From contig JAJJXM010000068.1 in NCBI GenBank assembly GCA_024516155.1, positions 62,001 through 126,000 of the forward strand: a stretch of DNA of 64,000 bases, in the 5' to 3' direction. A program made the position numbers and the translations under genes. Shown here in pieces: positions 54,808 through 64,000 of this stretch. The number at the start of each line of letters is the position of its first letter. The stretch's first letter is position 1. Below the pieces are notes generated by a model that saw only the letters and a program-made list of their open reading frames with translations, ran no database searches and was not told the DNA's origin. The DNA is from Pyronema omphalodes (Eukaryota; Ascomycota; Pezizomycetes; Pezizales; Pyronemataceae).

Positions 54808-57785
54808 GAGTTTAGTTGAAGTGGGCTCTCTCGTAAGATTGGGAGCAGGAAGCCTCTAGTCGTTTGAAAAAGGCCCGGTTGGAGCGACGATGGTATGTAT
54901 GTATGCCAGCTGGACAGCGGCAGGAACGTCCATGTGCTTCGCTTGAGAAAACTCTTCTATGTATCTGAAACTACAGTGTTGATTTGATTGATTCGGGGTG
55001 GAAGACATTATATGCAAAGTCTACTGGTCAGATTTGCTCACACCGAGCGGTTAGTTGGGTCAATCACAGACATAATTCACGCATCCTCTGATGAACCGAC
55101 GCATCTCTTCGGCTTCTATTTGTTGCCTGGTAAAGTGTTTTCACCAGATATTCCAAATCGCTGCACTGAATGATGTAGTAGCGAGATAATTCTGACAGTT
55201 TGCACTGCGGAGGCCTCAACCCGCTTGGATGAGAAAACTCAACTGTGTATTCAGTTACTGCGGTTGTCGCAGTACATACACGTCCGGCCGTATCGCCACT
55301 GTGCTTCTGAATGCTCGTTGGCAATTGATTTCCCGCATGCGGGGTGAAACGTTTGTTGTCAGAATGGATGATTCCACTGCACGGTGTAGTCCGAGGCTGG
55401 GATCGGTGTTCAATAGATAGATTCCTGTGCTCCTTTTGATTGGAAGTTGCTGTTGGATTTGTTCGGAGCGCGGTTTTGTGGGAACGCTATGTGGAAATTG
55501 GATAGTTGATAGACAGACGATGCAGGTTGACGCAACTCTCGACCTATTGCATCTTGACACCTATCGCTACCTGTCAGCTTTCTCATAAAGATGCAGTCAT
55601 AGGCGACCTACACATCATAAATCATCAGTATACACACTCTTTCTATATTTGATATGAACGCAGTCATTATGGATTATGGATGGAAACCGCCTCAGCATTG
55701 TGCTGGTTGGCGTATACGTGACTCCGCAGACGATGTCATGAGTGCCAAATGAAAGTCCGAGAGAAGATACGAGTTATGATCCACGAGATCAATTATAAGG
55801 ATGATTCGGTGGTTGATACAGCTGTCCCTTTTGGCAGAACTCCAGCAGATGTTGTGAAAGCGACTCCGCAACTTCCACTCGATGTGTGACATTGTGATGT
55901 CAGTGGGATCTTCATATCTTATCAGATTGATTATTCGCCAAGACTATGTACCCCGCGCCCTCGGCCCTACAAAACATCTCTTCTATAGCGAACGTTACTT
56001 ACCGAAACGGCGGAAGACATGTACTCTTACAGTTGTGACTCTGGATTTCCTTGCGAAATCACGAACCTAACGCGCTTATTGATACATAATCTAGATATTC
56101 CGCCCCTCCATTCTCGCCTGTCCCGTGTAGATTCTTATATATAACTAACTGATCCCACCCTAGGTCTATCTAGCGACGTGTACATATCCACATTTCTTAC
56201 CTTGAAACAGTGCGGGTCTCTAAGTAAATCTATACATGAGTCTCCTAGTACGATCATCTTCCACTGGTGCATTTTACCCAGCGAAAAATTCTGCAAATTA
56301 CTCCCTGTGCAGTCTGCATTCCACTGAACAGTACCATAATTCCAGGCCAGCATCTGTGTGTGATCAATTATTTGAATACATATCTGCAAATATAAGTACA
56401 GTGGAGCAATCTTGAGATAAGGCCAATAATATTACGAGGCCCAACACCCAGATCTCTCCAGCCCGAAACAACGGAACCCTTTATACATAAAACAGGAGTC
56501 TTTCCGACTCCTCTCACCGTCTTTTTCCGCATCATCAGCATGTCATTAGCCATCCCTCATCTCCGGCAGCGAATGGAAAGACTGGGCACCAGAACGAGTA
56601 CGCCATATCATCCACGGTAGCCAGCGTCAAACCTCTCCGCCAGCCGTATTCCGAAATAAGCACTCAGAAAACAGTATCTACTATCCTCGCCTGAAATCCA
56701 GGCATCGCAGATGCATCAAGAAACCTCCGATAGTACCAGCATGTTTTGGCCCGACATTCCCCCGCTGTTCCGGTACCACGGCACACCACTGCTGCGCGGG
56801 TAGAGCTCCAAAATACCAACACTGCCGCAGTCATCGGAAGGCTCTTAATCTCCACCAACCCAACTTTCAGAACTACCCCAAGTCCAATTGTCGAAAGCAG
56901 CCGAGAAATAAACTGGAGGTTTCGGCTTCGTTCGTTAGCAATAAAAGTACAGCTAAAAGAACTGAGATTGACTTTACAAAAATTGTTGAAATGCTTAGAA
57001 AATAATACTCCAACGCTGGTTGCGGTACCAAGGCATAGTAAGAAGCAGGTCAGAAATGTTGCGTTTGTCAGGGAACCAGCCTAGTGTCCGAGGCGTATGC
57101 TGAATAGCCGTTGGAGGCATTAGTAAGATGAAGATTGGTGTATATTTTATTGAAATTGTATTACATTTAGTTTTTCTCTTATGGATCTCCAGCTGATGTG
57201 ATTTGAAGCCTCTCCACTGTCATTGAAATGGAGATTTATAGTACAGTACGTCATTCCAAGTGCAACATTCTTCATTGCCAGTGAGATTTGGATTGACTTT
57301 GTTAGTATATCCGCTCTTTTCACTGTCGGAGGGAATTCTCACGGCTGCTGAAAGTTTACGTCTAATTACGACGCTAACCTGTTGACAGTAATTCTAATCG
57401 TTCATCGTCAGGATATTCCAAGCAGCTTCTGCTGTCTATCCGATGCGCAAGAGAAAACTTTCATACCGTAAGCTCCTTTGGCTTCCTGAATGGATGTGTG
57501 TTAATTCTTGACTTTTTCTAGTACTGGTTACGATGCCATTATAACTCGCGGTCCATATCATAGGAGGTCTTGTAAAAAGGCGGTATATACTTTCGTCATC
57601 GACATAGTCCAAATACCTTTCATAAACATCAGGCGCTTCGCCGTGCAGTCGCCGAGAATTTCCCGTTGACAAAGAAATTCTTCATTCCAGTGTGAGGCTC
57701 GTCATGCTTGGCATCCCCAGACGTAGCTTACAGGGCTTGGGATTCTGACGCTCGTTTTATGTTAGATTGAGAAGACGGCTCTAGG

Positions 57786-58148
57786 TCACTCTGGTGTATT
57801 GATGAAACCTCGAGCAATAGCTTCAAGCACAATAATGGCGCTATTCTTGCATAATTCGGGAAGCAGAATGCTCCAACTTTGATAGTTACTCAGTTGATCA
57901 TCTGGGTGATTATAGGGCGGCTTATGAGGTGGAGTATGGATATCGAAATGGTTGCTAGAAAATCCATGGATCACCAATTCGCTTAGTAACCCAGGAATCG
58001 GCAATTTGTTTCTACCGGAAGGAAAACTTTTACGATTCAGTCCCAAATAACTGGTTTGATTTGATTCTCGTAAACTTCCCCAGAACCAGCGATCCACCAT
58101 GTATTCTTGTAATGCAGTGAATGGAGATACCGTTTTATAAAGATTCAT
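57786..58148 (-). CDS. Hypothetical small ORF, uncertain
   Basis: 120-codon frame from an ATG (MNLYKTVSPF) to TAG at 57,786. The composition is protein-like (FWGSLRESNQTSY, IPGLLSELVIHGFSSNHF), but I recognise no family, signal peptide or membrane segment. It stands alone in the intergenic region and could be a chance frame, an exon or a gene relic. Confidence 0.2.
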   Translation of the reverse strand: MNLYKTVSPFTALQEYMVDRWFWGSLRESNQTSYLGLNRKSFPSGRNKLPIPGLLSELVIHGFSSNHFDIHTPPHKPPYNHPDDQLSNYQSWSILLPELCKNSAIIVLEAIARGFINTPE

Positions 58149-59145
58149 GGCTCATGAAAGCCTTTACCTTCCCTACCATGAGGATTGGTGTTTGTTGTAG
58201 AGCTTCTTTATTCACTCCTCTACAATTTGGCCGACATATGAAAGAAAAACAAGGATTTGTTATTCCTCTCCTCTCTCTTCCACCCTCTTACCAATTCATC
58301 CACTTCCTCCACGTCCTTCGTTCAGCACCATCTCCTCTTCGAGCAGAAACCCTTGTCTCAAAACGAACAGCCTCAACAGCAAACATCAAGCCAATGCCTG
58401 CCTTATTGCCATGTACAAGATCTGAAAAGTTTTCGCGACACTAATCAATAACAAAATATCAACAAATAGACCTCCTGCCTCAACTGCAGGTCTAAATGTA
58501 GTCGTCTATAGTGCTCGATCACGAGAAGATCCTAACACAGAATATGGAAAGATGATTTGCCGCCATTCTACATTCTGCATAATCAAGCTCGCTCGGAGGC
58601 ATTGGGGTGAGAGCTTGAGAGGCGAGGAATCTTCCTTGTATCGCAGGTGGAAGCGGAACTGGAGCAATTATTGAGCCAAATATTAAATGGGTGATGTATT
58701 GCTTCGATCCAAATGGAATTTAAGAATCTCCATTTGGGACGGTGATGAAGACTGGGTACCGGAGAACGTAAAGATGGTTTCTGCTAATGTATTTAAAGCC
58801 AAGAATGAATTCGAAGGTGCTGATATTACTGATTTCCGCCGAGGGGTTCCCGTAGGATTATATGCTGATGAAAGCAATTGATTCGGCTAACTTTAGAGAC
58901 CAGGAATTGCTGGCAGTATTGCATGTTTTTATCGAAGGCAGATAATTCCCAGACAGCTGTGAAGCTTTGTTTAATAGTACAGTGGAGATACCATCATAGA
59001 GAGGCATGAAAAGGCGCTGATATTAGCAGTCAAGAAGGGATATGTTTAGATACGGGAGTCGAGTAAACGGATCAAGATGGCCATATACCGCTTATTTCAG
59101 CCATCTTCAGTTACGTTGACAGTAAACATGTTTGAACTCCGAATG

Positions 59146-59191
59146 CTCGTGCCTAAAGATGGTGGCGCTAGCCACCATCTTTAGGCACGAG
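59146..59191. repeat. Perfect 21-bp hairpin with 4-nt loop
   Basis: CTCGTGCCTAAAGATGG begins a 21-bp arm followed by GCTA and the exact reverse complement. The 46-bp palindrome lies in AT-rich intergenic DNA without a T-run on either side, so it does not look like a simple terminator. It could be a minimal MITE, a small-RNA precursor or an inversion scar. Confidence 0.85.
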
Positions 59192-61996
59192 TACAGCGGC
59201 AAATAAAGACGCCGTAGCACATACAGTGGCAAATGGGTATATGGAGTTATTCAGATGCTGCTATGGAGTGTGATATTGTGAAGTGTTTAGGAATGCTTGT
59301 GGATTGAGAAGCAGATTGGAAGCGCAAGAATTATCATGGAGAATCTGTTGTCGAAATGGCACGCATATTGACGGATTTCAAGTGGGAGATCATTGTGTTA
59401 GGACGTAGGAACCGGGTTCTCCGTTGGACTATTTGGCCCACTTCCAGGCTGAGATATTTATTATCAACGAACAAGTAGATTTATAAGAGCAAAAAAACGT
59501 CTCAGAAAAATAAAAGAGGTCCTCATACAGCCGAATCAAACATAAGAAAATCCGGCGGAATAAAAACAATAATCAAGGTTATAGATATATATGGGAAAAT
59601 CAAGCTTAAAGCCATGTCAACGAAATTTTCAAGTCATTTACTTTACTCGTAGCTAGCCAGATACCGGTGGTTCACATTTTTTTTTTTTCGACAGGTCGGT
59701 GGGAAGATATAATATGGTAAACTTACACATCGTGATTTCCATTAGACATGAATCAAACTTCTCAAGATACACTAGGTAACTTCCTGAAGTGTATGCGGTC
59801 CCCCATAGCTATATACCAGCTTCCCAATCACGGTTTCTGCCAATAATATGTGGCGTTTCAATCTCGATTTTGTAGGCTGTCGCCTATCACCAGCCATATG
59901 GTAGTGCCTGTTCCGTGGTGCATGCGGAACACGCGACCTGAAACGCCTGGGCGCACATGTGACGTCACCATGTACTATGAACTGATCAGATCCAGAGTGA
60001 ACAATATTTACCGTATCACCAATGAACTTTCAGCTGTACTCCCTCTTGACGCGAACCTAATCCTCGGATCAACAATACCCGCTACCACACCGAATCTTCT
60101 AGCTCCGAAAGATAGTATCGAAATATGCTTGTTCCTGTGGAGAGCTAAGGCCATGGCACGTTACCAGGCCAACAGCGATAATATATAACTCGAGGGCGCG
60201 AGAGATTTATATCATCATGAAAACACGGCGTCAGAGAGTTCCTTCGAAGCGCAACAACTACAATGCGAAACCTTCAGCTCCGGTGAAAGATGTTGTGTAC
60301 GCATAACGATGGTTTCCATGCAGTATCACTTGCATCTTATAAAAATTGGTTCGTACATCTTTGACCAGTATACATATTTTCTTTCTTTGGACGCATCACT
60401 TGATCACTAACCGCAGGGAGTTACTCTATGCTGGATATGGTGAACTCTTTTCTGGAAGGGCCCGAAAATCAGCACTTGCCACAAATGTTGTCAGAATTCA
60501 GGGATCACAAGCCCATAACCACGCCACCGCCATACGTCGCCCAGAAGCCGGACCTGGCAAATTCTCAAACCCGGGCGAAAGATAAAATCAGAGCTCATGT
60601 CACCATCCTTTGTTACTCAATCACCAGATACCCGATTTCATGTTCCCTAAGCGCGCCGGTGAACGGTTGAAAATCTCCGCCGCAAGGATTTCAATTTCTA
60701 GTGCGTAAAAGGTACGTAGAGCACATACAGATCCCAATTCTGACATGTCGCGATGGGGATGTCCCCGCACACTAGCAACTCGGCTACTGCCGCACCGACT
60801 ATCAGAAGGCGCAGTGTTGATCATCATGCTTGAACCTTTCTTTGACCTGCTGAAAACGTGAGAATCTCTAATTTTCACATCTAGAATCGTTTATCACATC
60901 CTTTCTCCGCAGGATATAAATGGATATAAATCGATACACACTCTCGGTAGTATTGCTAGGGTGGATTTTGCCGGGAGTATAGTACCATACTATACCCATA
61001 ATCTCGGATTCTGTAAGGCCACTTGCATGTGCCCGTTCCTACGCTTACCATGAACCAACCTCCTTGACGCCTGTGTGTGAAGAGGTTGTTATGCAACGTT
61101 TCTGATGAACTTTATCATCAGCACATATATCTGTACCGCAGATTCAATTCCGAACTCCGGACATCTGCCAAATACAACGAACTCCAACGATACCGGGTTT
61201 CTGTCTCCTGGCTCATCTTTCTCAGCATCTTCAAAGGCGCCTGTGAAAGCATGTTCTTTATTTGCCGCCGGGAGTGCTTGGCGGAGCATGGGACAGCATA
61301 TCATTTGGAACCTGATGCGGTGGGGCATTGCTGATCCACTCTAATTTTGCAGGGGGCCCTGGGAAAGTTGGGCGTCTACGAACATTAACGGCAGGTCGTT
61401 ACTTAACGTAGTTTAGCTTCTCGCACTCTGAGGCCAATCAACATCTATGAATAAGAAAAAGCCACTCGAGGCTGCAGTGCACATCTTCTCCGCAACGTTG
61501 GCTAGACAAAATGATTTGCACACCATGAGAAAGTCGATTGTGATTCATGGTAACCATAGGTGCATCTGGAAACCCCTCAGCCAAAAACGCCCGGGCGGTT
61601 ATGAATATGCACATAGATTCCATACAGCCCCCTCGCAAGTCATCAGCAGTTGGATGCTATAGCCCATACGACTTCTCTCCCCTTATCTTTAAATCCTCCT
61701 CATCTCTTCCTGAGTTGCGGCTCCTGCTCCATAACACCATCGCGACCCCGGTTGACAAAGTTTCACACTCGCATACCTTGTCCGTCGAAGCACTGTATCA
61801 GTAAGCCAGCTTCGACATATTTTAAGTGGCCATATCTTCTTCAAGGCCTCAGCTTCAGCTTGGATCGGCTTGGAGGAAAAAGTGACCTGACTGTCATCAA
61901 AGGAAAGGCCAACTCGGTGGATAGCCCAGCAACAATACTTCTCGACCGTTAGTATTGAATAACGAACCGATATCACACAACCACATACATAACATC

Positions 61997-62789
61997 ATGT
62001 CACGACAAAACTTATCACCAGTCCTTGCGGCTACCGTTCTCCTCCTTCTCGCCTGTCTCCAGACCGTCTCCGCACATTTCTCCATCGTCTACCCGGCCTG
62101 GCGAGGAAACACATTGCTCCCCGACAAGCAATGGGACTACCCTTGTAAGCCCTCCTGATCTCCACAATATCTGTGCCGTAAGCCCCTCTAACTATCTATC
62201 AGGCGGAGGTCAACGCGTTACAACTAACCGCACAAAATGGCCCATCGACGGTGGAGCGTTATCCATTATTCCCGGTTGGAATGCTGGCCACCCAACTTCC
62301 TTCTGGTACATTAACATGGGTTTCGGTACAACTCCGCCGAACATGACAAATATCATCCAACCTGTATTCCAGCTTACGGGACCTTCGAAGGATCCTTTCC
62401 CCGGACACTTTTGTCTTCCGGATTTGCCACTGCCGAAGAACGCAAGTGTTAAGGTTGGAGATAATGCTACATTACAGGTTATTCAAGTTGCGCTGCATGG
62501 AGCCAGTTTGTATAACGTAAGTTACCTCCTTGGTCCATGGGAATGAATGAGGCGTGGATTGAAGAAGGTGAGAATTCTGAATAAAGCTAATATTCTCTAG
62601 TGCGCCGATATCACATTTGTAGAGCGCGGCCAGGAAGACCCTATGCCAGAGGCAATGTGCTCTAACTCCTCAACAATTGGATTTAACCTTGTGTACACCA
62701 CAACATCGGACAGCTTAAAGGCGATGGTTGTTCCTTCTTTGTTCACAGTCTTTGCATTGGTATTGGCTGTTGGAAACTGGGTGTTGTAA
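61997..62789 (+). CDS. BIM1/X325-like secreted copper-binding protein, probable GPI anchor
   Basis: Three exons: 61,997-62,144, 62,203-62,516 and 62,601-62,789 (introns of 58 and 84 nt; the first has a CTAAC branch site), 216 residues. The start ATG (MSRQNLSP) leads a hydrophobic signal peptide ending VSA, so the mature protein would begin with His (HFSIVYPAWRG), the hallmark of histidine-brace copper sites in LPMO-like X325/BIM1 proteins. Further candidate ligands lie in GWNAGHPTSFW. Cys residues (YPCGG, HFCLPD, CADITF, AMCSN) suggest disulfides. The C-terminus is a hydrophobic tail (VVPSLFTVFALVLAVGNWVL) after a small-residue region, as for GPI anchoring. Cryptococcus BIM1 acts in copper uptake; family members lack shown polysaccharide oxidation. 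Intact and host-like. Confidence 0.9.
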
Positions 62790-64000
62790 GGAAAGATTAT
62801 GAAATGGTGTTGATGAGTGCGATATGGAGGCCCCTTGTACATATGGTTCAGGTTGCGAAGACTAAGTACCTGACGTGCTTTTGTGGTGCGTTTTTGTATA
62901 TATTAGCTTTTCTTTTGGGATCTCATTTGGTTATATCAATGTTTTTATTGAATTATCAGCAGTTTTGGTTCAACGCTCAGAGTATGTGTGCAACGCAGGT
63001 TAGTTGTGATGCGAGATGTGCGATTTATCCGTCCATTTAGTAAACGATTAATGGATTGCTCCTGTACTCAACTGTTTCCTTATTGGGTGGTTCTGGCGTG
63101 ACCAATACGACTAATGTCTCGGCTCCAGAATAATGTCACATAATTTACATTTCCATTATTTTAGTCAGCGTATGATTGCATAAATAAACAAATGGAGCCA
63201 TTCTCCCCGCTTAAGCTCAACTAGGCAACCTCATTTCGTCATAGAAAAAAGCACAATACACCCCATGATCGATGCCTTTGGTATTCGTCGTTATAGATAA
63301 ACAAATCAATTTGACTGACAAAACTTGAAACTCATGAAAATTGAAGATAATTAAATCGCCACATGGCTGCCTAACACCCCAAGCACGTTGTTGACAGCTG
63401 TAGGTTTGCGTGTACATTGGTACCTGCTTGTTTTCAGGAAATCCACGCTTGGCAAGGGGCAGTGGGAATTTCTTATTTATCACGGGGGGTTTATGAGTAT
63501 CGGATTATCACTCGCAACCCATTAAATAATTTGCAGTATGGCATGCGCAGCGCTTTCATGTCTTTATTACGAATAGTTCTTCGCATCTTTATGATTCGCT
63601 TTGTATAGCCTACATGCCGTGGTATTGTTTTATCAGTCTCCGTATCATAAGGCTAGCCAAATATAGTTATACCTTTGTCACTTTCATTTTGATACCCAAG
63701 ACTCAAGTAACGGCGTCGTTTGGCATCTACGTATTTTCACCGCCCAGATGCTATGTACAACATATTCGATGAAGCTCTAGTCATCAGTTATGATTCGTGT
63801 GATTCTTCGTTTTGATAATTATTCGCTCACTTGAAACTCATATTATACTGTAGAATTCAAGAAATTTTTATATTGTGTGCAGCATATTGGAGCTGCTAAA
63901 TAACTCCATATTTAAGCAACTCGGGCAGGCACCATCCCTATGGTACAAGAAAACGAGTGAGAGTGGTTTAGTTCAAACACCTTTGTGGTTTAGCTAAACA
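62790..64000. other. Downstream intergenic DNA
   Basis: 3' flank of the BIM1-like gene. It is AT-rich, with short open frames only (longest about 88 residues) and no recognisable gene, repeat or RNA. It runs to the window end. Confidence 0.5.

Larger units (their letters stand above)
54808..61996. other. AT-rich intergenic region, no gene confidently recognised
   Basis: About 7.2 kb. Open frames are short (under 125 residues), lack recognisable motifs and often overlap on opposite strands. A perfect hairpin lies at 59,146-59,191. 54,810-54,960 should contain the promoter of the patatin gene, but no TATA box stands out. 58,560-58,880 (minus) has Ser/Pro-rich open sequence in two frames that might be a decayed or spliced exon. 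Confidence 0.5.

Noticed and set aside
50040..54860. Short plus-strand ORFs across the patatin gene
   Set aside because: They are shadows of the minus-strand exons, which have consistent phases and domain motifs.
59850..60188. 112-codon plus-strand ORF
   Set aside because: Protein-like in length, but no recognised motif and no supporting splice signals; not called.
1..64000. CRISPR arrays, bacterial operons, rRNA or tRNA genes
   Set aside because: No regularly spaced repeats, Shine-Dalgarno-led operons or tRNA cloverleaf sequences were seen. The only tRNA-related sequence is the Copia primer-binding site.

Overview
The window looks like a transposon-rich chromosomal segment of a filamentous ascomycete. 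The evidence is short spliceosomal introns (49-67 nt, GT...AG, CTAAC-like branch sites) in the two host genes, Tad/I-type LINEs, Ty3 chromoviruses with a protease DCG box, fungal-type PIF/Harbinger and pogo transposons, and a secreted BIM1/X325-like protein. A Pezizomycetes-type (truffle-like) genome would fit, but that is inference. Bases 1-46,015 are almost entirely mobile elements; bases 46,018-64,000 hold the two host genes and AT-rich intergenic DNA.

Layout. (1) 1-10,903: a minus-strand Ty3/Gypsy element (Gypsy-1) whose RT is split by a complete plus-strand Copia element (1,946-7,536; 158-bp LTRs with one difference; 5-bp target duplication CAGGT). (2) 10,902-11,205: the chromodomain end of another Gypsy. 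(3) 11,206-16,427: a degenerate PIF/Harbinger element (transposase plus MYB-like gene) carrying a 1.4-kb LTR (11,566-12,950). (4) 16,428-17,234: sequence dense in TTAGGG-like motifs. (5) 17,235-20,339: a DDE transposon with 28-bp inverted ends. (6) 20,340-22,305: a relic LTR and microsatellites. (7) 22,306 to about 35,220: a minus-strand LINE (LINE-1) interrupted by an apparently intact Ty3 chromovirus (Gypsy-2, 23,443-29,726) with LTRs I read as identical. (8) 35,825-46,015: a pogo/Tigger-like transposon containing a LINE (LINE-2), which contains a solo LTR (43,627-45,463), which contains a MITE (44,896-45,392): four nested levels.

Host genes. 50,022-54,807 (minus) is an 11-exon gene of about 1,389 codons combining a B-box-like zinc finger, a P-loop GTPase-like domain, a RING finger and a patatin-like phospholipase. 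Its exon phases agree at every junction. 61,997-62,789 (plus) is a three-exon gene for a secreted, probably GPI-anchored BIM1/X325-like copper-binding protein.

The mobile elements offer readable mechanisms: a canonical -1 frameshift heptamer with a downstream stem in Gypsy-2, self-priming signatures next to the LTRs of Gypsy-1 and Gypsy-2, a tRNA-iMet anticodon-half primer site in Copia, a frame-restoring intron inside Copia pol, and an overlapping ORF1-stop/ORF2-start in LINE-1. Many stop codons in the older elements are explained by single C-to-T or G-to-A transitions, consistent with RIP or cytosine-methylation decay.
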